From Burkholderiaceae bacterium (GTDB lineage: Bacteria; Pseudomonadota; Gammaproteobacteria; Burkholderiales; Burkholderiaceae_C): a DNA stretch of 64,000 nucleotides. The stretch is from NCBI GenBank assembly GCA_017848435.1, contig JAFEHU010000037.1:1-64000 (forward strand), in the 5' to 3' direction. Made by a program: the position numbers and the translations under genes. This document shows positions 54,291-62,874 of this stretch, in pieces (the first letter of the stretch is position 1; each line of letters begins with the position of its first letter). Under the pieces are notes generated by a model. It ran no database searches, was not told the DNA's origin, and was given only the letters and a program-made list of their open reading frames with translations.

Positions 54291-55280
54291 ATGCTCAACA
54301 TCTTTACCCTGGCCAACGGCCGGCTGTTCCAGGAAGAAATCGAATCGCTCGAAGAGCTGGCCAGGTTCCAGCCGATCTGGGTCGACCTGGAGTCGCCCAC
54401 CGTGGAAGAAAAGCGCTGGATCAAGCAGCACTACGGCCTGTCCATCCCGGAAGACGCGATGGACGAGGACATCGAGGAATCCGCCCGCTTCTACGAAGAA
54501 GACAACGGCGAACGCCACATCCGCAGCGACTTTCTGATCGCCGACGAGGACGAACCGCGCACGGTGCGGGTGGCGTTCATCCTGAACCTGGTGAACAACG
54601 ACCTGAAGAGCAAGGGCGTGCTGTTCTCCATCCACGACGAAGACGTGCCGGTGTTCCGCCTGCTGCGCATGCGCGCGCGCCGCATGCCGGGGCTGATCGA
54701 AGACGCCCGCGAGGTGCTGCTGAAGCTGTTCGACGCCGACGCCGAGTACAGCGCCGACACGCTGGAAGGCGTGCACGACCAGCTGGAGAAAACCAGCGCC
54801 AAGGTGCTGTCGGGCGACATCACCGACGAAATCGCCGGCGAGGTGCTGGCCACCATTGCGCGCCAGGAAGACTTGAATGGCCGCATCCGCCGCAACGTGA
54901 TGGACAGCCGCCGCGCGGTGAGCTTCATGATGCGCAGCCGCATGCTGAGCACCGAGCAGTTCGAGGAGGCGCGTCAGATTCTGCGCGACATGGACTCGCT
55001 CGATTCGCACACGGGTTTCTTGTTCGACAAGATCAACTTCCTGATGGACGCTACCGTTGGTTTCATCAACATCAACCAGAACAAGATCATCAAGATCTTC
55101 TCGGTCGCGTCGGCCGCGGTGCTGCCGCCCACGCTGATTGCCAGCGTCTACGGCATGAACTTCAAGGGCTGGTTCCCGGAGCTGGAGTGGGCGTATGGTT
55201 ACCCGTTTGCACTTGGCTTGATGGCCGCGTCGGCGATTGGGCCGATGCTGTATTTCCGCAGCCGGGGCTGGCTGAAATAG
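54291..55280 (+). CDS. corA: CorA magnesium/cobalt transporter
   Basis: 329 residues. The long cytoplasmic alpha/beta and helical domain is followed by two membrane helices near the C-terminus, with the signature YGMNF between them (SVYGMNFKGWFPELEWAYGY). It imports Mg2+ as a pentamer. A GGGAG site lies upstream of the ATG. The body is complete. Confidence 0.96.
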   Translation: MLNIFTLANGRLFQEEIESLEELARFQPIWVDLESPTVEEKRWIKQHYGLSIPEDAMDEDIEESARFYEEDNGERHIRSDFLIADEDEPRTVRVAFILNLVNNDLKSKGVLFSIHDEDVPVFRLLRMRARRMPGLIEDAREVLLKLFDADAEYSADTLEGVHDQLEKTSAKVLSGDITDEIAGEVLATIARQEDLNGRIRRNVMDSRRAVSFMMRSRMLSTEQFEEARQILRDMDSLDSHTGFLFDKINFLMDATVGFININQNKIIKIFSVASAAVLPPTLIASVYGMNFKGWFPELEWAYGYPFALGLMAASAIGPMLYFRSRGWLK

Positions 55281-55304
55281 GCGTTCAGCGGCTGTCTGAG
55301 GCTG

Positions 55305-55372
55305 TTTTCAAGCCAGATTGGCCTTTAGCCTTAGTGGAATCTAGCGATTCAGCTATAAAAATCAGAGCAATC
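55305..55372. repeat. Dispersed repeat, copy D, overlapping the end of the nucleosidase gene
   Basis: CAAGCCAGATTGGCCTTTAG, then CCTTAGTGGAATCT and AGCTATAAAAATCAGAGCAAT, aligns with copies A, B and E. Its end supplies the last codons and stop of the gene at 55362. Confidence 0.7.
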
Positions 55373-56126
55373 TCAGAAAGCGCGCCAGCACCGCCTCGGC
55401 GTAGTGGCTGGCCACGTCGCGCACGAACTGGGTGAAGTCGGCGTGCGCCGTGGCGTCGGCCCGGTCGGAGACGGTGCGGATGGCGGCGAACGGCACGCCG
55501 TAGTCACAACACACCTGCGCCACCGCCGCGCCCTCCATTTCCACCGCCAGTGCGGTGTGCCCGTGCGCCAGCAGGTCGGCCTGCAGGCGCTGGCTTTCAC
55601 CCAGCACCGACACAAACCGGTCGCCACTGGCCACCAGGCCCTGGTGGATGCGCGCCTGGCCCAACGCATGGCGCTGCACCGCGTCAGCACCCAGCCATTG
55701 CGGCAGCGTGGCAAACGCCCCGGTGGCGGCGTCAAGCAGGTGGGTGTTCAGCGTGGCGTCGGCCGCGAAGCGGGTACGCCCATACAGCGGCACCTCGTAG
55801 CGCGGCACGATGGGCGACGCGTCGAGGTCGTGCTGGATGAAGTCGGTCGCCAGCACCAGGTCACCCACGCGCACCTCGGGCGCCAGCCCGCCGGCCACGC
55901 CGGTGAACACGATGCGGTCGACCTGGAATTTCTCCACCAGCGCTGTGGCGGTGGTGGCTGCGGCCACTTTGCCAATGCGCGACAGTGCCAGCACCACATC
56001 CTGTCCATGCAGATGGCCACACCAGAAACGGCGGCCTGCGTGTTGCACCTCGCTCGGGTGCTCCAGCTGGGCAATCAGGCCGCGTTGTTCGTCGATCAGC
56101 GCGCTGAGGATGGCGGTACGGGTCAT
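55362..56126 (-). CDS. mtnN: 5'-methylthioadenosine/S-adenosylhomocysteine nucleosidase
   Basis: 254 residues of the PNP/UDP phosphorylase superfamily. It has the start MTRTAILSALIDEQRGLIAQ, the GVAGGLAPEVRVGDLVLATD block, and the catalytic region AVEMEGAAVAQVCCDYGVPF followed by RTVSDRAD. It hydrolyses the by-products of S-adenosylmethionine use. Its last residues overlap a dispersed repeat. Confidence 0.92.
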   Translation of the reverse strand: MTRTAILSALIDEQRGLIAQLEHPSEVQHAGRRFWCGHLHGQDVVLALSRIGKVAAATTATALVEKFQVDRIVFTGVAGGLAPEVRVGDLVLATDFIQHDLDASPIVPRYEVPLYGRTRFAADATLNTHLLDAATGAFATLPQWLGADAVQRHALGQARIHQGLVASGDRFVSVLGESQRLQADLLAHGHTALAVEMEGAAVAQVCCDYGVPFAAIRTVSDRADATAHADFTQFVRDVASHYAEAVLARFLRLL

Positions 56127-56202
56127 GGTGTGTGTGGTGCGGGCGTGAAAAAGGCGGCCGGAGCCGCCTTGGGATTGTGCTGTGGGCAGCGCTGCAGCGT
56201 GC

Positions 56203-57879
56203 TTATTTTTTGTCCCGCAGCTCGCGGCGCAGGATTTTGCCCACCGGTGTTTTGGGCATCTCGGCGCGGAACTCCACCACCTTGGGCTGCTTGTAGCCGG
56301 TGAGGTTGGTGCGGCAGAAATCGCGCACCTGGGCTTCGGTCAGTGCCGGGTCTTTCTTGACAATGACCAGCTTGACCGCCTCGCCGGTTTTCTCGTCGGC
56401 CACACCGACCACCGCGCACTCCATCACGCCTTCCAGGCCGGCCACCACCTCTTCCACCTCGTTCGGGTAGACGTTGAAGCCGCTGACCAGCACCATGTCT
56501 TTTTTGCGGTCCACGATCTTGAAGAAGCCGCGGGCGTCCATGATGCCAACGTCGCCGGTCTTGAAGTAGCCGTCGGGTGTCATGACCTTGGCGGTCTCGT
56601 CTGGCCGCTGCCAGTAGCCGGCCATCACCTGCGGGCCCTTGATGGCGATCTCGCCAGGACCGTCGGTCACCTCAACACCATCGTCGTCCAGCAGCTTCAT
56701 CCAGGTGCCGGGAATCGGCACGCCGATGGTGCCGGTGTACTCCTTGGCTGTGACCGGGTTGCAGCTGGCCGAGGGGGAGGTTTCCGACAGGCCATAGCCT
56801 TCGCAGATCGGGCAACCCGTTTTTTCCAGCCACAGCTTGGCCACCGCGCCCTGCACCGCCATGCCACCGCCAAGCGAGACCTTCAGGTTGCTCCAGTTGA
56901 CGGTGTTGAAGTCGGGGTGGTTGGCCAGGCCATTGAACAGGGTGTTCACCGCCGGGAAGCTGTGGAAGGTGTGTTTGCTCAACTCTTTGAGCACCGCGGG
57001 CAGGTCGCGCGGGTTGGGGATCAGGATGGTTTTGCCGCCCATGCGCATGCCCAGCATCATGTTCACCGTGAAGGCGAAGATGTGGTACAGCGGCAGCGCG
57101 CAGACCGCAGTGGGCTGTTCGTTGGCCGGCACCTTGGCCATGGCGGGCTCGTTCCAGGCCTCGGACTGCAGCAGGTTAGCGATCACGTTGCGGTGCAGCA
57201 GCACCGCGCCCTTGCTGACACCGGTGGTGCCACCGGTGTACTGCAGCAGGGCCACGTCGTCGGGCTTGACGTCGGGCCGCTTCAGGCTGAGCTTGGTGCC
57301 ACGGGCCACTGCGTCGTTGAAGCGCACCGCGTTGGGCAGGCTGTATGCCGGCACCATCTTCTTGACGTTGCGCACCACGTAGTTGACGATGCTGCCCTTG
57401 ATCAGGCCCAGCATGTCGCCCATGGCCACCAGCACCACGTGCTTGACCGGCGTGGCGGCAATGCACTGCTGCAGTGTGCTGGCAAAGTTCTCGATGATGA
57501 CAATCGCTTTGGAGCCCGAGTCTTTCAACTGGTGCTCCAGCTCGCGCGGCGTGTACAGCGGGTTGACGTTGACCACCACGTAGCCGGCGCGCAGCACCGC
57601 CGCCACCGCCACCGGGTACTGGGGGCAGTTGGGCATCATCAGTGCCACACGGTCGCCCTTGGCCAGGCCCAGGCTCTGCAGGTAGGCACCGAAGGCCTGG
57701 CTCAGCGAGTCGGTCTGCCCGAAGGTGATGTCCTTGCCCATGAAGCTGTAGGCGGTGCGGCCACCGTACTTCTTGAAGCTCTCGTCCATCAGCGCCACCA
57801 GCGAGGCGTAGGCCGTCGGGTCAATGTCTGCGGGTACCCCGGCGGGGTAGGCCGAAAGCCAGGCTCGTTCAGTCGTCAT
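56203..57879 (-). CDS. fadD: Long-chain fatty acid-CoA ligase
   Basis: 558 residues of the AMP-forming family. The nucleotide motif is LLQYTGGTTGVSKGAVLLHR; the second motif is CEGYGLSETSPSASCNPV; the C-terminal domain has GFFKIVDRKKDMVLVSGFNV and the catalytic Lys region TPVGKILRRELRDK. It activates fatty acids for degradation or lipid synthesis. The ATG at 57879 has GGAG six bases upstream and is preferred over the GTG at 57903. Confidence 0.94.
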   Translation of the reverse strand: MTTERAWLSAYPAGVPADIDPTAYASLVALMDESFKKYGGRTAYSFMGKDITFGQTDSLSQAFGAYLQSLGLAKGDRVALMMPNCPQYPVAVAAVLRAGYVVVNVNPLYTPRELEHQLKDSGSKAIVIIENFASTLQQCIAATPVKHVVLVAMGDMLGLIKGSIVNYVVRNVKKMVPAYSLPNAVRFNDAVARGTKLSLKRPDVKPDDVALLQYTGGTTGVSKGAVLLHRNVIANLLQSEAWNEPAMAKVPANEQPTAVCALPLYHIFAFTVNMMLGMRMGGKTILIPNPRDLPAVLKELSKHTFHSFPAVNTLFNGLANHPDFNTVNWSNLKVSLGGGMAVQGAVAKLWLEKTGCPICEGYGLSETSPSASCNPVTAKEYTGTIGVPIPGTWMKLLDDDGVEVTDGPGEIAIKGPQVMAGYWQRPDETAKVMTPDGYFKTGDVGIMDARGFFKIVDRKKDMVLVSGFNVYPNEVEEVVAGLEGVMECAVVGVADEKTGEAVKLVIVKKDPALTEAQVRDFCRTNLTGYKQPKVVEFRAEMPKTPVGKILRRELRDKK

Positions 57880-57939
57880 GTCGGTCTCCGTTGTTCGTTT
57901 CACTCCTGTCCATGTGTGCAGCGCTTTCTGCGGCGCCTG

Positions 57940-59364
57940 TCACTCGATGGCCTTGCCCATGTCTTCGACGACCTTCTTGGCATCGCCAAACACCATCATG
58001 GTCTTGTCCATGTAGAACAGCTCGTTGTCCAGGCCGGCATAACCCGCAGCCATGGAACGCTTGTTGACGATCACCGTCTTGGCCTTGTAGGCCTCCAGGA
58101 TCGGCATGCCGTAAATGGCACTGCCCTTCACGTGCGCGGCGGGGTTCACCACGTCGTTCGCGCCGAGGATGATGGCGACGTCGGCCTGGCCGAACTCACC
58201 GTTGATGTCTTCCATCTCGAACACCTGGTCGTAAGGCACTTCGGCCTCGGCCAGCAGCACGTTCATGTGGCCGGGCATGCGGCCCGCCACCGGGTGGATG
58301 GCGTATTTGACCGTGATGCCTTTTTCGGTCAGCTTCGCAGCGAGTTCTTTCACCGCATGCTGGGCACGGGCCACCGCCAGGCCATAGCCCGGCACGATGA
58401 CCACGGTCTCGGCGTTGCTCAGCACAAAGGCCGCGTCGTCGGCGCTGCCGCTCTTCACGTTGCGCTGCACCGCGCTGCCGGCCGCCGCCGTGGTGGCCTC
58501 GCCACCAAAACCGCCCAGAATCACGTTGAAGAACGAGCGGTTCATCGCCTTGCACATGATGTACGAGAGGATGGCACCCGAGCTGCCCACCAGCGAGCCG
58601 GCAATGATCAGCATGCTGTTGTTCAGCGAGAAGCCAATGCCCGCTGCGGCCCAGCCGGAGTAGCTGTTGAGCATGGACACCACCACCGGCATGTCGGCGC
58701 CGCCGATCGGGATGATGATCAGCACACCCATCACAAACGCCAGCGCCAGCATCGCAAAGAACGCCGGCCAGCTGCCGGTGAACATGAAGGCCAGGCCCAG
58801 GCCCAGCGTGGCCAGGCCCAACACCAGGTTGAGCTTGTGCTGACCGGCAAACTGCACCGGCGCGCCCTGGAACAGGCGGAACTTGTACTTGCCGCTCAGC
58901 TTGCCAAAGGCAATGACGGAGCCGCTGAAGGTGATGGCACCAATCGCCGCGCCCAGGAACAGTTCCAGCCGGTTGCCCGTGGGAATGTCCACGCCCTTGG
59001 GGACAATGCCGAACGCATAGGGCTCGGCCACCGCCGCCACCGCAATGAACACCGCCGCCAGACCGATCATGCTGTGCATGAAGGCCACGAGTTCAGGCAT
59101 CTTGGTCATCTCGACCTTGTTGGCCATGTAGGCGCCCAGGCTGCCGCCGACCAGCAGGCCGCCCAGCACGTAGACCATGCCAAAGGAGTTGCCGCCGGAG
59201 AGTTCAACGATCAGCGCACCGGTGGTCAGCACGGCAATCGCCATGCCGATCATGCCGAACAGGTTGCCTCGGATGGATGTGGTGGGGTGGCTCAGGCCCT
59301 TTAGTGCCTGAATGAAACAGACCGATGCCACTAAATAGAGCAGTGTGACAAGGTTCATGCTCAT
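57940..59364 (-). CDS. pntB: NAD(P) transhydrogenase subunit beta
   Basis: 474 residues: eight or nine membrane helices, then the NADP-binding domain (VIVPGYGLAVARAQHAVKEL; HPVAGRMPGHMNVLLAEA; NDVVNPAAHVKGSAIYGMPI). With PntA it uses the proton gradient to make NADPH. The start overlaps the pntA2 stop by four bases. Confidence 0.97.
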   Translation of the reverse strand: MSMNLVTLLYLVASVCFIQALKGLSHPTTSIRGNLFGMIGMAIAVLTTGALIVELSGGNSFGMVYVLGGLLVGGSLGAYMANKVEMTKMPELVAFMHSMIGLAAVFIAVAAVAEPYAFGIVPKGVDIPTGNRLELFLGAAIGAITFSGSVIAFGKLSGKYKFRLFQGAPVQFAGQHKLNLVLGLATLGLGLAFMFTGSWPAFFAMLALAFVMGVLIIIPIGGADMPVVVSMLNSYSGWAAAGIGFSLNNSMLIIAGSLVGSSGAILSYIMCKAMNRSFFNVILGGFGGEATTAAAGSAVQRNVKSGSADDAAFVLSNAETVVIVPGYGLAVARAQHAVKELAAKLTEKGITVKYAIHPVAGRMPGHMNVLLAEAEVPYDQVFEMEDINGEFGQADVAIILGANDVVNPAAHVKGSAIYGMPILEAYKAKTVIVNKRSMAAGYAGLDNELFYMDKTMMVFGDAKKVVEDMGKAIE

Positions 59365-59687
59365 TTGGACGCTCCCTGCGCTGCTGGGGCGGCCTTCTTT
59401 TCTTTCTTCTTGAACATCTCCAGCATGCGGCGCGTCACCAGAAAGCCGCCGAAGACGTTGACCGCGGCCAGCGCGACGGCCAGCACGCCCATGGTTTTGC
59501 CCAGCGGGGTTTCAGTGAGTGCGGCGGCCAGCATGGCGCCGACGATGACGATGGCCGAGATCGCGTTGGTCACGGCCATCAGCGGCGTGTGCAGCGCGGG
59601 GGTCACGGTCCAGACCACGTGGTAGCCGACGTAGATGGCCAGCACGAAAATGATGAGGTTGAGGATGGTGGGGGATACAGCGTCCAT
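59361..59687 (-). CDS. pntA2: NAD(P) transhydrogenase subunit alpha, C-terminal membrane part
   Basis: 108 residues with three membrane helices (LIIFVLAIYVGYHVVWTVTP; LMAVTNAISAIVIVGAMLAA; VLAVALAAVNVFGGFLVTRR). It represents the membrane part that is fused to the NAD-binding part in E. coli PntA but separate here. The C-terminus is Lys/Ala-rich. Confidence 0.95.
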   Translation of the reverse strand: MDAVSPTILNLIIFVLAIYVGYHVVWTVTPALHTPLMAVTNAISAIVIVGAMLAAALTETPLGKTMGVLAVALAAVNVFGGFLVTRRMLEMFKKKEKKAAPAAQGASK

Positions 59688-59713
59688 GGGGTTCTCCTGT
59701 GTGGCGGCGCCGG

Positions 59714-60844
59714 TTATTTCTTGGTCACGGCGCCATCGCGCGTCATCAGGCAGGCGGCCACGATGTCGTCTTCCAGATCGATCTTGAGCGTGCCTTCCTT
59801 GGTCAGGACCAGTTTCAGGAAGTCGAGCACGTTGCGGGCGTAAAGCGACGAGGCGTCGGCCGCCACCAGCGCCGGCAGGTTGGTTTCACCGACCAGCGTC
59901 ACGCCGTGTTTCACCACGGTTTTGCCGGCCTCGGTCAGCGGGCAGTTGCCGCCCACACCGTCTGCGGCTTTGCCGGCGGCAATGTCGACGATCACCGAGC
60001 CGGGCTTCATGGCTTTGACCATGTCTTCGGTCACCAGCACCGGTGCGGCACGGCCGGGGATCAGCGCGGTGCTGATCACCACGTCGGCCTGGGCCACGCG
60101 CTTGGCGACTTCCACCTTCTGCCGGTCAAGCCAGCTCTGGGGCATCGGCTTGGCATAGCCACCCACGCCGACGGCGGCTTCGCGTTCTTCGTCGGTCTCG
60201 TAGGGCACGTCGATGAACTTGCCGCCGAGGGATTCGACCTGCTCTTTCACGCTCGGGCGCACGTCGCTGGCCTCGATCACCGCGCCGAGGCGCTTGGCGG
60301 TGGCAATCGCCTGCAGGCCGGCCACGCCGACGCCCAGAATGACCACACGGGCCGCTTTCACGGTGCCGGCGGCGGTCATCAGCATGGGGAAGAAGCGCTG
60401 GTATTTGTCGGCGGCCACCATGACGGCCTTGTAGCCGGCGATGTTGGCCTGGCTGGAGAGCACGTCCATGCTCTGGGCGCGGGTGGTGCGGGGGGCGGCT
60501 TCAAGGGCAAAGCCGGTCAGGTTGGCCGCGGCCAGGCGCTGCAGGCCGGCGGCGTCGAAGGGGTTGAGCATGCCGACCACGGTGGTGCCAGGTTTCATTT
60601 GCGCGGCCTCGTTCTCGAACGGGGCACGCACTTTCAGCACCAGTTCGCAACCCAGCGCACCGGCAGCGTCGGTGATCTCTACCCCCACGGCGGTGTAGGC
60701 AGCATCAGGCGCGCTGGACGTGACACCGGCACCGGATTGCAGGCGAATCGTGTGCCCCTGGGCGGTGAGTTTTTTTGCCGTTTCCGGGGTGACCGCAACA
60801 CGGGTCTCGCCGGCCGCCGTTTCGGCAGGTACGCCAATCAGCAT
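59714..60844 (-). CDS. pntA1: NAD(P) transhydrogenase subunit alpha, NAD-binding part
   Basis: 376 residues from the ATG at 60844, with an AAGGAG site. It has MLIGVPAETAAGETRVAVTP, the Rossmann loop VVILGVGVAGLQAIATAKRL and the RQD-like loop region YAKPMPQSWLDRQKVEVAKR. First gene of pntA1-pntA2-pntB. Confidence 0.96.
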   Translation of the reverse strand: MLIGVPAETAAGETRVAVTPETAKKLTAQGHTIRLQSGAGVTSSAPDAAYTAVGVEITDAAGALGCELVLKVRAPFENEAAQMKPGTTVVGMLNPFDAAGLQRLAAANLTGFALEAAPRTTRAQSMDVLSSQANIAGYKAVMVAADKYQRFFPMLMTAAGTVKAARVVILGVGVAGLQAIATAKRLGAVIEASDVRPSVKEQVESLGGKFIDVPYETDEEREAAVGVGGYAKPMPQSWLDRQKVEVAKRVAQADVVISTALIPGRAAPVLVTEDMVKAMKPGSVIVDIAAGKAADGVGGNCPLTEAGKTVVKHGVTLVGETNLPALVAADASSLYARNVLDFLKLVLTKEGTLKIDLEDDIVAACLMTRDGAVTKK

Positions 60845-61044
60845 GGACGTCTCCTTTTTTATAGTGAATGACAAGGCCAAATGCCAGCAAGGCATGTGCC
60901 AACGCACCGAGCCAACTGCTTACAAATTTGTTACTTAACCTGAGCTTACATGAGTTTTTGGCCGTTTTTTAGAGGGGAGAAACGATGAGGGTTTGCCTGA
61001 ATAGGCGCCGTGCTGGTCTGGTTGCAACGCTTCGATAATGGCGC

Positions 61045-61530
61045 ATGGACACACGATGGAAACCCAGCGTCACGGTGGCGGCCGTGATCGAACGCGGCGG
61101 CCGCTACCTGCTCGTGGAAGAGCACACGCCCGAGGGCCTCAGGCTCAACAACCCGGCCGGGCATCTGGACCCCGGCGAGTCGCCTGCCGACGGCTGCGCC
61201 CGCGAGGCGCTGGAGGAAACCACCCACCGCTTTGTGCCCACGGCGCTGGTGGGGGTGTACCTGTCGCGCTTTCAGCGGCCCGCCACCGGCGAAGACATCA
61301 CCTACCTGCGTTTCGCATTCTGTGGTGAGTTGGGCGACGTTGTGCCCGGCCGCACACTGGACGATGGCATCGTCCGCACGCTGTGGCTCACGCCCGACGA
61401 GGTGCGGGCCAGCGTGGCCCGCCACCGCAGCCCGCTGGTGCTGCGCTGCATGGAAGACCACCAGGCGGGGCGGCGCTTTCCGCTCGACATGGTCACCACC
61501 GACGCCAGTGTCAGGGCCATGCCCGGATGA
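61045..61530 (+). CDS. NUDIX hydrolase (NudJ-like)
   Basis: 161 residues. The NUDIX box is GHLDPGESPADGCAREALEE followed by TTH. It resembles NudJ-type phosphatases, which hydrolyse nucleoside diphosphate derivatives such as hydroxymethylpyrimidine pyrophosphate. It lies 43 bases upstream of mnmA on the same strand and is probably co-transcribed, a pairing also seen in other proteobacteria. Confidence 0.9.
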   Translation: MDTRWKPSVTVAAVIERGGRYLLVEEHTPEGLRLNNPAGHLDPGESPADGCAREALEETTHRFVPTALVGVYLSRFQRPATGEDITYLRFAFCGELGDVVPGRTLDDGIVRTLWLTPDEVRASVARHRSPLVLRCMEDHQAGRRFPLDMVTTDASVRAMPG

Positions 61531-61573
61531 CCTGACGGGGGCACCGGCAACGTGCGCTCCTTAAAATAGCCGC

Positions 61574-62683
61574 ATGTCCAAACAGCGCGTCGTCGTCGGC
61601 TTGAGTGGCGGTGTCGACTCCGCCGTCACCGCCCATTTGCTCAAGCAGCAGGGGCACGAGGTCGTCGGCATCTTCATGAAGAACTGGGAAGATGACGACG
61701 ACAATGAATACTGTTCGTCCAATGTCGACTTCGTGGATGCCGCCGCGGTGGCCGACGTGCTGGGCATCGAGATCGAGCATGTCAACTTCGCCGCCGACTA
61801 CAAGGACCGCGTGTTCGCCGAGTTCCTGCGCGAGTACTCCGCCGGACGCACGCCCAACCCCGACGTGCTGTGCAACGCCGAGATCAAGTTCAAGGCCTTT
61901 CTCGACCATGCCATGCGGCTCGGCGCCGAGAAGATCGCCACCGGCCACTATGCGCGGGTGCGGCAGAACGCCCACACCGGGCGCCACGAGTTGCTGAAGG
62001 GCCTGGACACCACCAAAGACCAGAGCTACTTTCTGCACCGCCTGACGCAGGCACAGTTGTCCAAGACGCTGTTCCCGGTTGGCGAGTTGCACAAGACCGA
62101 GGTGCGGCGCATTGCCGACGACATTGGTCTGCCGAACGCCAAAAAGAAAGACTCCACCGGCATCTGCTTCATCGGCGAGCGGCCCTTCCGCGAGTTCCTG
62201 AACCGCTACATCCAGCACGCGCCAGGGCCGATCAAGGACGAGCGTGGCCGTGTGCTGGGCCAGCACGTGGGTCTGAGCTTCTACACGCTGGGCCAGCGGC
62301 AGGGGCTGGGCATCGGCGGCGTGAAGGCCAAGGGGGCGCAGAAAGGTGGCAGTGAGCACACCCCTTGGTACGTGGCGCGCAAGGACCTGGCCGCCAACAC
62401 GCTCTGGGTGGTGCAAGGCCATGACCACCCCTGGCTGCAGTCGCACGCGCTGACCGCCGACGACGCCAGCTGGGTTGCCGGCACGCCACCCGCCGCAGGT
62501 GCGATGGCCGCCAAAACCCGCTACCGCCAGGCAGACGCCCCCTGCGCGCTCGCGCCCGATGCGAACGGCACCTTTGCCCTGCAGTTTGGCGATGCCCAGT
62601 GGGCTGTGACGCCGGGCCAGTCGGCAGTGCTGTACCAGGGCGAGGTGTGTCTGGGCGGCGGCGTGATCCGGCAGTTTGGCTGA
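61574..62683 (+). CDS. mnmA: tRNA-specific 2-thiouridylase MnmA
   Basis: 369 residues. It has the PP-loop [15 protein letters not shown], the first catalytic cysteine in [20 protein letters not shown], the second in [20 protein letters not shown], and a C-terminal beta-barrel. It adds sulfur to the wobble uridine of Lys, Glu and Gln tRNAs. Confidence 0.97.
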   Translation: MSKQRVVVGLSGGVDSAVTAHLLKQQGHEVVGIFMKNWEDDDDNEYCSSNVDFVDAAAVADVLGIEIEHVNFAADYKDRVFAEFLREYSAGRTPNPDVLCNAEIKFKAFLDHAMRLGAEKIATGHYARVRQNAHTGRHELLKGLDTTKDQSYFLHRLTQAQLSKTLFPVGELHKTEVRRIADDIGLPNAKKKDSTGICFIGERPFREFLNRYIQHAPGPIKDERGRVLGQHVGLSFYTLGQRQGLGIGGVKAKGAQKGGSEHTPWYVARKDLAANTLWVVQGHDHPWLQSHALTADDASWVAGTPPAAGAMAAKTRYRQADAPCALAPDANGTFALQFGDAQWAVTPGQSAVLYQGEVCLGGGVIRQFG

Positions 62684-62753
62684 ATTTCAAGCCCAATTGG
62701 CATTGAGCCCAGGTAAATCCTGGTGAATGCGCTACAAGATTTGTAGCGCATTG
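62684..62753. repeat. Dispersed repeat, copy E
   Basis: It directly follows the mnmA stop: CAAGCCCAATTGGCATTGAG, then CCCAGGTAAATCCTGGTGAA and GCTACAAGATTTGTAGC. It is closest to copy A. The last part also forms a small hairpin that could end the mnmA transcript. Confidence 0.72.
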
Positions 62754-62874
62754 CCGGAATGTAACCGGCACACCCTGCGCCGCGTTCAATACGCGCGGTG
62801 ATGGGCCGATAACTGATGCACGGCAACCATTTGCCCGGCAAATGGGTTGCCGTCATGGTGCCTCAGGTGTCCCC

